From positions 3,844,001-3,908,000 of the forward strand of contig NZ_CP116009.1 of the NCBI RefSeq assembly GCF_027941915.1: a DNA stretch of 64,000 bases, read 5' to 3'. Below the pieces are notes generated by a model. That model was not told the DNA's origin. It was given only the letters and a program-made list of their open reading frames with translations, and searched no databases. Made by a program: the position numbers and the translations under genes. The stretch is from Ramlibacter tataouinensis. GTDB lineage: Bacteria > Pseudomonadota > Gammaproteobacteria > Burkholderiales > Burkholderiaceae_C. Below are positions 17,082 to 24,724 of this stretch, one piece after another; positions within the stretch are counted from its first letter, which is position 1, and each line of letters begins with the position of its first letter.

Positions 17082-18335
17082 TCAGGCGCCGGAGGCTGGA
17101 TCCCGGCCTTCGCGGGGAGGACGAGAAAGCGCCTGCTCCAGCACCCACCCCGCCTTCAGGCACAGCGCCTCTTGCCGTAGCGGCGCGATCACCTGCACCC
17201 CCATCGGCAGCCCCGTCGCGCCGGTCGCGCCGGGCACGTTCAGGCACGGCACGTGCAGCAGCGTCCAGGCGCGGTTCCAGCTCGACGAACCGGTGGAGCC
17301 GTAGCCCGCTGGCGGCTCGCCTGGCGCGCTGGGCGTGAGCAGCACGTCGATGCCGTCGAACAGCCCGTCCAGAGCGGCCCGGCCGGCCGCTGCCGCATCC
17401 AGCGCCGCCGCGTAGTCGCCATCGGTGATGCCGCGCGCCTGCGCCAGGTAGTCGCGCAGGATGGGCGAGAGCCGATCGCGCCCGAAGGCGTACTCGTCCG
17501 CCAGCGTGCGCGCCGCTTCCCAGCCCTGCACGGCGTCGTGTGCCTGGAACACCGGGCCCAGCCAGGCGGGCAGGTCGATTTCACGCACGGTGGCACCGGC
17601 CGCGCGCAGGGCCGCGACGGCGCGCTCCAGCGCCTGCCGGCCGCTGGCCGACAGCTCGTCCCAGGGATAGGCCCAGGCGACGCCGAACACCGGCGCCGCG
17701 CCGTCCTTCAAACCCCGCGCCCAGGGCCGTCCGCTGATCGCCTGCGCGCAGGCGGCCATGGTTCCGACGTCGGCGGTGAACAGCCCGACCGTGTCGAGCG
17801 ACCAGGAAAACGGCTTGAGCCCCGGCGTCGGCAGCTCGCCGAAGCCCGGCTTGAAGCCGACCACGCCGCAGTAGGACGCCGGCCGGATCACCGAGCCGCC
17901 GGTCTGCGTGCCCACCGCCAGCGGCACCAGGCCGGCCGCGACGGCCGCCGCCGAACCCGCCGACGACCCGCCCGGGGTGTGCCCCGGCGCGCGCGGGTTG
18001 TGCGTGGCGGTCGGGTGCAGGAAGGCGAACTCGGTGGTGCTGGCCTTGCCGACCACCACGCCGCCGGCGCGGCGGATCGCCTGCACGATCGCAGCGTCGC
18101 TGCGGGGCCGGTGGCCGGCGAACAGCGGCGAACCATACGAAGTGGGGAAGGCCGCCGTGTCGAAGATGTCCTTGACGCCGACCGCCAGCCCCTGCAGCGC
18201 GCCGCCGCCGGCCAGTGCCCGCTCGCATTCGCGCTGCGCCTGCGCCGCATCGGCCAGGGCCACGAAGGCGCCGACGTCGCCGTCGCGCGCCGCGATGTCG
18301 GCCAGCGTGCGCTGGATCGCCTCCTGCGCGTTCAT
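17082..18335 (-). CDS. Amidase-signature-family amidase
   Basis: 417 residues with the Ser-cisSer-Lys machinery: K55 in VGVKDIFDT, Ser pair at 124-125 in GGSSAGSAA and nucleophile S148 in GTQTGGSVIRP. A second family block is GLKPFSWSLDTVG. It hydrolyses a carboxamide, substrate unknown; GatA is unlikely because gatB/gatC are absent and the protein is short. Its ATG overlaps the mog stop by four bases. The last ~14 residues (SRPPREGRDPASGA) are encoded by a dispersed palindromic repeat, so the native end has probably been replaced or lengthened. Confidence 0.9.
   Translation of the reverse strand: MNAQEAIQRTLADIAARDGDVGAFVALADAAQAQRECERALAGGGALQGLAVGVKDIFDTAAFPTSYGSPLFAGHRPRSDAAIVQAIRRAGGVVVGKASTTEFAFLHPTATHNPRAPGHTPGGSSAGSAAAVAAGLVPLAVGTQTGGSVIRPASYCGVVGFKPGFGELPTPGLKPFSWSLDTVGLFTADVGTMAACAQAISGRPWARGLKDGAAPVFGVAWAYPWDELSASGRQALERAVAALRAAGATVREIDLPAWLGPVFQAHDAVQGWEAARTLADEYAFGRDRLSPILRDYLAQARGITDGDYAAALDAAAAGRAALDGLFDGIDVLLTPSAPGEPPAGYGSTGSSSWNRAWTLLHVPCLNVPGATGATGLPMGVQVIAPLRQEALCLKAGWVLEQALSRPPREGRDPASGA
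17096..17122. repeat. BIME-like repeat half inside the end of the amidase gene
   Basis: CTGGATCCCGGCCTTCGCGG and following bases match the half-unit seen at 10077-10167, 21014-21104 and 53578-53602. It lies within the last codons of the amidase reading frame and encodes its C-terminal tail. Confidence 0.6.
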
Positions 18336-18931
18336 GCGGCGCGCGGCGGACGCACCGCCGACTTGGGCCGGAAGGCCTTGCAGACCTCGTCGCGGGTTTC
18401 CAGGTAGGGACCGCCGATCAGGTCGATGCAGTAGGGCACCGCGGCGAAGATGCCGCTCACCAGCGGCTGGCCCTGCTCGTCCTTCAGGCCTTCCAGCGTT
18501 TCCTGGATCGCCTTGGGCTGGCCCGGCAGGTTGATGATCAGGCTTTCGCCGCGGATCACCGCCACCTGGCGCGACAGGATCGCCGTCGGCACGAACTTCA
18601 GGCTGACCTGGCGCATCTGCTCGCCGAAGCCGGGCATCTCGCGGTCGGCGATGGCCAGCGTGGCTTCGGGCGTGACGTCGCGCCGGGCCGGGCCGGTGCC
18701 GCCGGTGGTCAGCACCAGCGAACAGCCGGCATCGACCAGCTCCACCAGCGCCGCGCTGATGCGCTCGGCCTCGTCGGGGATCAGGCGCGGCTCGAACGCG
18801 ATGGGGTTCTTCAGCGCGCGCGAGAGCCAGTCCTTCAGCGCCGGCAGGCCCTTGTCCTCGTAGACGCCGGTGGCGGCGCGGTCGCTGACCGAGACGATGC
18901 CGACGCGCACCGGGTCGAATGCTTCACTCAT
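18332..18931 (-). CDS. mog: Molybdopterin adenylyltransferase (MogA/MoaB family)
   Basis: 199 residues, usual for Mog. The family motifs are VGIVSVSDRAATGVYEDKGLPAL at the N terminus, TTGGTGPARRDVTPEAT in the middle and ESLIINLPGQPKAIQETL near the end. It adenylates molybdopterin before molybdenum insertion, in the cytoplasm. It overlaps darP upstream by 8 bases and the amidase downstream by 4, so three genes form one tightly packed unit. Other molybdenum-cofactor genes are not in the window. Confidence 0.93.
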   Translation of the reverse strand: MSEAFDPVRVGIVSVSDRAATGVYEDKGLPALKDWLSRALKNPIAFEPRLIPDEAERISAALVELVDAGCSLVLTTGGTGPARRDVTPEATLAIADREMPGFGEQMRQVSLKFVPTAILSRQVAVIRGESLIINLPGQPKAIQETLEGLKDEQGQPLVSGIFAAVPYCIDLIGGPYLETRDEVCKAFRPKSAVRPPRAA

Positions 18932-19538
18932 GCTGGAGGTGCTCCTTGACGATCTGGAAGATCTCGCGATAGGCGCGGCCCTGGCGCGGCGCCAGCCCCT
19001 GCGAAGCGGCGGCGCGGTCGGGCTGGCTGTCCTTGCGGGCCTGGCGCACCAGCGCCCGCAATTGCTGGATGTCGGTGGCGGGGTACTCGGCCAGCCAGCG
19101 CTGCACGGCCTGGTCGTCGCCGATCAGCTCGTCGCGCCAGCGCTCGGCCTGGTGCAGCGCCAGGCTGTCGCGGGCCGAGCCCAGGCGCTGCGCTTCCAGC
19201 GCCTCGCGCACGGCGGCCAGCGCGTCCTCGTCGAGCTTGCGCATCAGCTTGCCGACGTACTGCAACTGGCGGCGCTTGCCCTCGAAGTCGGTGATGCGGC
19301 GCGCCTGGCCGATCGCTTCGGCGAGGGTGTCGGGCAGCGCGAGGCGCTCGAACAGGTCGGCGCGCAAGCCGATCAGCGCTTCGCCGAGCTTCTGCAGCTC
19401 GGCGCTCTCGCGCTTGAGGTCGGTCTTGCTGCTGCCCTCGGTTTGCTTGAGTTCGGCCTTGAGCTGCAGGTCCAGCTCGCTGCCCTCGGCGACGAACTGG
19501 CCGCGCACGAAATAGCCTTTTTTGGGTTTGCGTGGCAT
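18924..19538 (-). CDS. darP: DarP/YjgA (DUF615) ribosome-associated protein
   Basis: 204 residues: MPRKPKKGYFVRGQFVAEGSE, then two helical repeats (LKRESAELQKLGEALIGL; RRQLQYVGKLMRKLDEDAL) and a C-terminal HQAERWRDELI and ALVRQARKD block, all characteristic of the DUF615 family, shown in E. coli to bind late 50S ribosomal precursors. The start at 19538 gives the family's short basic N terminus. It is divergent from pmbA, an arrangement common in proteobacteria, with start codons only 62 bases apart. Confidence 0.93.
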   Translation of the reverse strand: MPRKPKKGYFVRGQFVAEGSELDLQLKAELKQTEGSSKTDLKRESAELQKLGEALIGLRADLFERLALPDTLAEAIGQARRITDFEGKRRQLQYVGKLMRKLDEDALAAVREALEAQRLGSARDSLALHQAERWRDELIGDDQAVQRWLAEYPATDIQQLRALVRQARKDSQPDRAAASQGLAPRQGRAYREIFQIVKEHLQHE

Positions 19539-19584
19539 GGCGGTGGAGAGGGTGGCGCGGCCCGGCTGTGCAGGCGGCCGCAAG

Positions 19585-19590
19585 TATCAT
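19585..19590 (+). promoter_or_regulatory. Candidate -10 element of pmbA
   Basis: TATCAT lies 10 bases before the pmbA ATG. Transcription would begin about 4 bases before the start codon, leaving almost no leader. No convincing -35 is seen. One of four such cases in the window. Confidence 0.4.
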
Positions 19591-19600
19591 AGCCCTCGCC

Positions 19601-20986
19601 ATGAACCAAGCTTCCCGCGCCACGAACCGATCCGAACAAGGCTTTTCCTACAGCCGCCAGCAGTTCGAGGAGCTGGTCGACCGGGCTCTCGCGCATGCGA
19701 AGAAGATCGGCGCGACCGACGCAGGCGCCGAGGCTTCGGAGGGTTGCGGACTCTCGGTCTCGGTGCGCAAGGGCGAGCTCGAGAACGTCGAGCGCAACCG
19801 CGACAAGTCGCTCGGCGTCACGGTCTATGTCGGCCAGCGCCGCGGCAACGCCAGCACCTCCGATTTTTCCGATGCGGCGATCCAGCAGACGGTGCAGGCC
19901 GCCTACGACATCGCGCGCTTCACGGCCGAGGACCCGGTGGCGGGCCTGCCCGACGCGAAGGACATTGCCGGGCCGGATGAGCAGCCCGACCTCGACCTGT
20001 TCCACCCCTGGGCCATCGACAGCCAGGAGGCGGCCCGCCTGTCGCTCGAGTGCGAGGCCGCGGCCTTCGCCACCGACAAGCGCATCACCAACAGCGAAGG
20101 CGCCGGCGTGTCGGCCCAGCAGAGCCACTTCTTCAGCGCCCACACGCGCGGCTTCCGGGGCGGCTACGCCAGCTCGCGCCATTCGATCTCGGTGGCGCCG
20201 ATCGCCGGCCGCGGCGAGCACATGCAGCGCGACGCCTGGTATTCGTCGATGCGCGCGCCGGATGAACTGGCGGCGCCGCAGGCGGTGGGCCGCTACGCCG
20301 CCGAGCGCGCCCTGGCCCGGCTCAAGGCCCGCAAGATCGCCACGCGCGAGTGCCCGGTGCTGTTCGAGTCGCCATTGGCGGCCGGGCTGCTGGGCGGCTT
20401 CGTGCAGGCGGTCAGCGGCGGCTCGCTGTACCGGCGCAGCAGCTTCCTGGTCGATTCGCTGGGCAAGTCGATCTTCCCCGGGCATGTCGACGTGCTGGAG
20501 GACCCGCACCTGCCGCGCGGCAAGGGCAGCTCGCCGTTCGACGAGGAAGGTGTACGCACCTCGGCCCGCAAGGTGGTCGATGGCGGTCGCGTCGAGGGCT
20601 ATTTCCTGTCGAGCTATTCGGCCCGCAAGCTGGGCATGAAGACCACCGGCAATGCCGGCGGCTCGCACAACCTGTCGCTCACCTCGCGGCTGACCGATCC
20701 GGCCGACGATCTGCCGGCCATGCTGCGCAAGCTCGGCACCGGCCTGTTCGTCATCGAGCTGATGGGGCAGGGCGTCAACTACGTGACCGGCGACTACTCG
20801 CGCGGCGCCAGCGGCTTCTGGGTCGAGAACGGCGAGATCGCCTACCCGGTGCAGGAGATCACCATCGCCGGCAACCTCAAGGACATGTTCCTGGGCATCG
20901 ATGCGGTGGGCGCGGACACCTACAACTACGGCGCGAAGACCGTGGGGTCGGTGCTGGTCAACCGGATGAAGGTGGCCGGTTCGTAG
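19601..20986 (+). CDS. pmbA: Metalloprotease-like PmbA (TldE), partner of TldD
   Basis: 461 residues, normal for PmbA. It has KGELENVERNRDKSLGVTVYVGQR near the N terminus and, in the C-terminal half, YFLSSYSARKLGMKTTGNAGG and a GASGFWVENGEI segment. As in other PmbA/TldE proteins the HExxH metal motif of TldD is absent; the TldD-TldE pair matures peptides such as microcin B17 and degrades CcdA. tldD is not in the window. Start at 19601 was chosen by similarity; a ribosome site is weak, consistent with a nearly leaderless message. Confidence 0.93.
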   Translation: MNQASRATNRSEQGFSYSRQQFEELVDRALAHAKKIGATDAGAEASEGCGLSVSVRKGELENVERNRDKSLGVTVYVGQRRGNASTSDFSDAAIQQTVQAAYDIARFTAEDPVAGLPDAKDIAGPDEQPDLDLFHPWAIDSQEAARLSLECEAAAFATDKRITNSEGAGVSAQQSHFFSAHTRGFRGGYASSRHSISVAPIAGRGEHMQRDAWYSSMRAPDELAAPQAVGRYAAERALARLKARKIATRECPVLFESPLAAGLLGGFVQAVSGGSLYRRSSFLVDSLGKSIFPGHVDVLEDPHLPRGKGSSPFDEEGVRTSARKVVDGGRVEGYFLSSYSARKLGMKTTGNAGGSHNLSLTSRLTDPADDLPAMLRKLGTGLFVIELMGQGVNYVTGDYSRGASGFWVENGEIAYPVQEITIAGNLKDMFLGIDAVGADTYNYGAKTVGSVLVNRMKVAGS

Positions 20987-21013
20987 CGCGGCGAAGCCGA
21001 GCGAGAACCGGCC

Positions 21014-21104
21014 GTCCCCGCGAAGGCGGGATTCCACCGCAACGCGGCGCACGAGCGCCGCAGGCGCGTTGGGCTGGATCCCCTCCGACCTCCGCGGAGG
21101 AGAC
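21014..21104. repeat. BIME-like composite palindrome
   Basis: Same plan as 10077-10167: a GTCCCCGCGAAGGCGGGATT half, a CGCAACGCG..CGCGTTG inner pair and a TGGATCCCCTCC..GGAGGAGAC half. It fills the 120-base gap between the convergent pmbA and yqeY genes and may act as a two-way transcript-end structure. Confidence 0.7.
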
Positions 21105-21106
21105 GG

Positions 21107-21550
21107 TCAACCCAGCGCCGCCTTCACCGCCGCCGACACCTGCCCCATCTCGGCCTTGCCGGCCAGGCGCTGCTTGGCCGCGCCCATGACCTTGCCCATG
21201 TCGCCCGGCCCGCTGGCGCCCAGCTCGGCCACGATGGCCTTCACCTCGGCGGCGATCTCGTCGGGCGACAGCCGCGCCGGCAGGTAGGCCTGCAGCACCT
21301 GCAGCTCGGCCGCTTCCTTGTCGGCCAGGTCCTGCCGGCCGGCCTTCGTGAAGGCGTCGATGCTGTCCTTGCGCTGCTTGATCAGCTTGTCGACGATGCC
21401 GACCACGGCTGCGTCGTCGAGCTCGACCCGCTCATCGACTTCCTTCTGCTTCATCGCCGCCTGCAGCAGGCGGATGGTGCCCAGGCGGCCCATGTCCTTG
21501 GCGCGCATGGCGGCCTTCATGTCGTCGGTGATGCGTTCTTTCAGGCTCAT
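21107..21550 (-). CDS. yqeY: GatB/YqeY domain protein
   Basis: 147 residues: MSLKERITDDMKAAMRAKD, RLGTIRLLQAAMKQKEVDER, KLIKQRKDSIDAF and a C-terminal MGKVMGAAKQRLAGKAEMG, matching the stand-alone YqeY family that shares the tRNA-binding tail domain of GatB. Its exact role is unknown; it commonly sits with rpsU. Here rpsU is upstream on the same strand with an intrinsic terminator in between, so yqeY is probably read only when that terminator is bypassed. Confidence 0.92.
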   Translation of the reverse strand: MSLKERITDDMKAAMRAKDMGRLGTIRLLQAAMKQKEVDERVELDDAAVVGIVDKLIKQRKDSIDAFTKAGRQDLADKEAAELQVLQAYLPARLSPDEIAAEVKAIVAELGASGPGDMGKVMGAAKQRLAGKAEMGQVSAAVKAALG

Positions 21551-21573
21551 CGGTGTACTCCCCGTTGCAAACG

Positions 21574-21606
21574 AAAAAAGCCTGCCAAGGCGTCCCCGGG
21601 CAGGCT
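21574..21606 (-). terminator. Intrinsic terminator between rpsU and yqeY
   Basis: Minus-strand hairpin with an 8-bp stem (21579-21586 with 21599-21606) followed by a T run (A run at 21574-21579 on plus). It lies 30 bases after the rpsU stop, in the short gap before yqeY, and so may act as a partial terminator or attenuator. Confidence 0.82.
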
Positions 21607-21636
21607 GGGCGGGCAGCCGCGTGGCGGCGCCGGTGG

Positions 21637-21849
21637 TCAGTACAGCTTCTTGGGCAGCTGCATGCTGCGCACGCGCTTGTAGTGGCGCTTGACCGCCGCC
21701 GCCTTCTTGCGCTTGCGCTCGGCCGTGGGCTTTTCGTAGAACTCGCGGGCGCGCAGCTCGGTCAGCAGGCCCAGCTTCTCGATGGTGCGCTTGAAGCGGC
21801 GCAGGGCCACGTCGAACGGCTCGTTTTCCTTAACGCGAATGGTCGTCAT
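21637..21849 (-). CDS. rpsU: 30S ribosomal protein bS21
   Basis: 70 residues, exact length for bS21: [42 protein letters not shown] and a basic end. It binds the small subunit near the anti-Shine-Dalgarno region and helps initiation. Its own promoter with a perfect TATAAT is found at 21953-21980 and a terminator at 21574-21606, so it can be made as a single-gene transcript. Confidence 0.98.
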
Positions 21850-21952
21850 CTATGGGTTCGATCTCGAAGGTGCCGCAAGAAGATCGGGCTTGCGGCGGGG
21901 GTCCCGACTCGGTAACTGATCAGGCCGTCGGGGTATGCCGGCAAAGCCAGAA

Positions 21953-21980
21953 ATTATAGCGGCACGCGCCGAGCCGGCAA
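21953..21980 (-). promoter_or_regulatory. Sigma-70 promoter for rpsU
   Basis: On the minus strand TTGCCG (21975-21980), a 16-base spacer and a perfect TATAAT (21953-21958). The predicted start leaves a leader of about 100 bases before the rpsU ATG, in the 181-base gap that also serves the divergent kinase gene. Confidence 0.7.
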
Positions 21981-22030
21981 ACACCGGGGGCCGCGGCAAC
22001 GCCAATTGGGACAGAATTGCCGGCGTGGCG

Positions 22031-24667
22031 ATGGCGTCGTACCCCCCGGCGATCCCTGCCGACGAGCAGCGGCGGGTGCTGGGGCGTGCCGCCCGCCTGC
22101 TGGCCGGCGCCGCCGATTTCGACGAAACCCTGCGCCAGGCCATCGCCGCCTGCCTGCCGGCCCTGGCCGATTTCGGTTGCTTCGATACCGTGATCGGGGA
22201 CGACGACGTGCGCCGCACCTGCGCCGCGCACGAGGATCCCGGGCTGCAGGCGCTGCTGGCGACCACCCGCTGGGTGCGGCGGGTCCATCCCGAGTTCAAC
22301 CTCTGTGCCCTGTCCACCGGCGAGCCGGCCCTGCACCCGGACACCGACGATCGCTGGTACCGCCGTGCCGCGGCGAGCGACCAGCACCTGCAGCTGCTGC
22401 GCAGGCTGGCTTTCCGCTCCATGCTGACGGTGCCGGTGCGCTGGCGCGGCGAGCTCATGGGAGCGCTGACCCTGTTCATGGGCCGCTCCGGCCGGCGCCA
22501 CACCGGCGAGCACCTGGCCTTCGCGGCCGAGCTGGCCGAGCTGGCGGCACCGCTGGTCGCCAATGCGCGCCTGCTGGAGCGCCAGCGCCGGGTGGAAGTG
22601 GCCCTGCGCCACAGCGAGGAGCGCCTGCGCATGGCCGTGGAGGCCGGCGAGGTCGGCATCTGGGACTGGGACATCGTCTCCGACCGGGTCAACTGGTCGG
22701 AACGGGTGTACCAGATGCACCAGATGCCGGCGGGCAGCGACATCGGCGGGGTGGACGGGTTCCGCTCCCACGTGCTGCCGGACGACCTGCCGCGGGTGGA
22801 GGCCGCGATCGGCGAGGCGCTCGCGGGCGGGGCGCCCTACGCCATCGAGTTCCGCACCCCGCTGCCCGACGGCAGGGTGCGCTGGATCGCGACCCAGAGC
22901 CAGCTGGTGCGCGACGGCTCGGGCCGGCCGCTGCGCATGGTCGGCGCCAGCACCGATGTCACGCAGCGGGTCGAACTGCTGGCGGCCGAGCGGCGCGCCC
23001 GCAGCGAGGCCGAGGCGGCGCGCCGCCGCATGGAACTGCTGGCCGCAGCCGGCGAGCGGCTGGCGCGTTCGCTCGACCCGCAAGCCACGCTGGAGGCGGT
23101 GGCACGCACCCTGGTGCCCGACATCGCCGACTGGTGCCGCATCGACCTGCTGGACGAGCACGGCGTGCTGCAGCGCAAGCTGGCCTGGCACAGCGACCCG
23201 CAGCGCTCGCAGCAGGCGCTGGAGCTCGCCGGACGCCTGCGCGCCCGACCCGACGCGGTGGGCAGCATGGCCTGGGTGGTGCGCACCGGCCGTCCGCACC
23301 ATGGCGACCTCGACGCGGCGCAGCGAGACCCCGCCATGGCCGAATTCACGCGCGCCTTCGGCATGCACTCGCATTTCATCCTGCCGCTGGTCGCGCACGG
23401 GCGCACCATCGGCGCCATGGGCGTGCTGCAGGCGGAATCGGGCCGCAAGCTCGACGAGGACGACCGGGCGCTGGTGCTGGACCTGGGCCGGCGCGCCGCG
23501 CTGGCGCTGGACAACGCGCGCCTGTTCGCCGAAGGCGAGGCCGCGCGCAAGCAGGCCGAGGCCGCCAACGGCGCCAAGGACGAATTCCTGGCCATGCTCG
23601 GGCACGAGCTGCGCAACCCGCTGGCGCCGATCAGCACCGCGCTGCAGCTGATGGCGCGCCGCGAGCCGGACGCGGCCGTGCAGGAGCGGCGCGTGATCGG
23701 CCGGCAGGTGGATCACCTCTCGCGCCTGATCGACGACCTGCTGGACATCTCGCGCATCACCCGCGGCAAGGTCCAGCTGCGCCGGGAGCGGGTGGACCTG
23801 CGGGCGGTGGTGGCGCACGCGCTCGAGCTGACCCGGCCGGTGTACGCGGTCCGGCCGCAGCCGGTGCAGGTGCAGCTGCCCCAGGGCCCAGCGCTGGTCG
23901 ATGGCGATTTCGTGAGGCTGTCGCAGGTGCTGTGCAACCTGCTGGTCAACGCCGCCAAGTTCACGCCGCCGGCCGGCGTGGTGGCGCTGCGGCTGCGCCA
24001 GCGCGGCAACTGGGAAATCGAGGTCAGCGACACCGGCTGCGGCATCGCGCCGGAGCTGCTGGCGCGTGTGTTCGACCAGTTCGTGCAGGGCCCCCAGCCG
24101 GTGGACCGGCGCGCCGGCGGGCTCGGGCTGGGCCTGGCCATCGTGCGCAGCATGGTCGAGCGGCACGGCGGCACGGCGCGCGCGCACAGTGAAGGCGAAG
24201 GCCACGGCGCCGCCTTCACCGTGACCCTGCCGCCGTCCGGTTCCGCCCCGTTGCCGGCGCCCACGCCGGCCCCGGCGCCGGCCCCGGTCGGCGAGCATCG
24301 CGGCAGCGGGCGGATCCTGGTGGTGGACGACAACGCCGACGCCGCGCAGACGCTGGCCGAACTGCTCGAAGTGATCGGCTACGAGGCGCGCACCGCCGGC
24401 GAAGCGAATGCGGCGCTGCAGGTGCTCAAGGAATTCCGCCCGCAACTCGCGCTGCTGGACATCGGGCTGCCGCAGGTCGATGGCTACGAGCTGGCCGGCC
24501 TGATCCGCCAGCAGCCTGAAGGGCGGGACGTGCGCCTGGTCGCCCTGACCGGCTACGGCCAGGAAAGCGACCGCGCCCGCGCGCTCGCCTCCCATTTCGA
24601 CGAGCACTTGGTCAAGCCGGTCAGCCTGGACCTGCTGACCGAGGTGCTGCAGCGCCTGCTCGGCTAA
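22031..24667 (+). CDS. Hybrid sensor histidine kinase (GAF-PAS-GAF-HisKA-HATPase-REC)
   Basis: 878 residues and no membrane segment, so a cytoplasmic sensor. Order: GAF-like domain (~40-170), PAS (~195-310, with VGIWDWDIVSDRVNWSERV), second GAF-like (~330-480), HisKA with the phospho-His in FLAMLGHELRNPL (~524), ATPase domain with N box LLVNAAKF, DTGCGIAP and GLGLGLAIVRSMV, a Pro/Ala linker, then a receiver (~757-875) with D in LLDIGLPQVDG (~810). No DNA-binding output and no cognate gene adjacent. Start at 22031 is the first Met near conserved sequence; the frame is open further upstream. Signal unknown. Confidence 0.92.
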   Translation: MASYPPAIPADEQRRVLGRAARLLAGAADFDETLRQAIAACLPALADFGCFDTVIGDDDVRRTCAAHEDPGLQALLATTRWVRRVHPEFNLCALSTGEPALHPDTDDRWYRRAAASDQHLQLLRRLAFRSMLTVPVRWRGELMGALTLFMGRSGRRHTGEHLAFAAELAELAAPLVANARLLERQRRVEVALRHSEERLRMAVEAGEVGIWDWDIVSDRVNWSERVYQMHQMPAGSDIGGVDGFRSHVLPDDLPRVEAAIGEALAGGAPYAIEFRTPLPDGRVRWIATQSQLVRDGSGRPLRMVGASTDVTQRVELLAAERRARSEAEAARRRMELLAAAGERLARSLDPQATLEAVARTLVPDIADWCRIDLLDEHGVLQRKLAWHSDPQRSQQALELAGRLRARPDAVGSMAWVVRTGRPHHGDLDAAQRDPAMAEFTRAFGMHSHFILPLVAHGRTIGAMGVLQAESGRKLDEDDRALVLDLGRRAALALDNARLFAEGEAARKQAEAANGAKDEFLAMLGHELRNPLAPISTALQLMARREPDAAVQERRVIGRQVDHLSRLIDDLLDISRITRGKVQLRRERVDLRAVVAHALELTRPVYAVRPQPVQVQLPQGPALVDGDFVRLSQVLCNLLVNAAKFTPPAGVVALRLRQRGNWEIEVSDTGCGIAPELLARVFDQFVQGPQPVDRRAGGLGLGLAIVRSMVERHGGTARAHSEGEGHGAAFTVTLPPSGSAPLPAPTPAPAPAPVGEHRGSGRILVVDDNADAAQTLAELLEVIGYEARTAGEANAALQVLKEFRPQLALLDIGLPQVDGYELAGLIRQQPEGRDVRLVALTGYGQESDRARALASHFDEHLVKPVSLDLLTEVLQRLLG

Positions 24668-24724
24668 TTGGGGTCAGATAAGAATTTCTCGCCCAGCCCG
24701 ATTAATTCGTATCTGACCCCAATT
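24666..24724. repeat. REP-like palindrome of the TTGGGGTCAGA..TCTGACCCCAA type
   Basis: Perfect 15-base inverted repeats (24666-24680 and 24710-24724) enclose a 29-base centre. From memory, similar GGGGTCAGA..TCTGACCCC palindromes are widespread in proteobacteria and linked to RAYT (IS200-like) transposases. It contacts the kinase stop codon on one side and supplies the stop codon of the convergent flavoprotein on the other. No transposase gene is nearby. Confidence 0.75.

Noticed and set aside
21920..24607. Minus-strand frame of about 900 codons opposite the hybrid kinase
   Set aside because: No motifs; the plus strand has complete kinase and receiver signatures.
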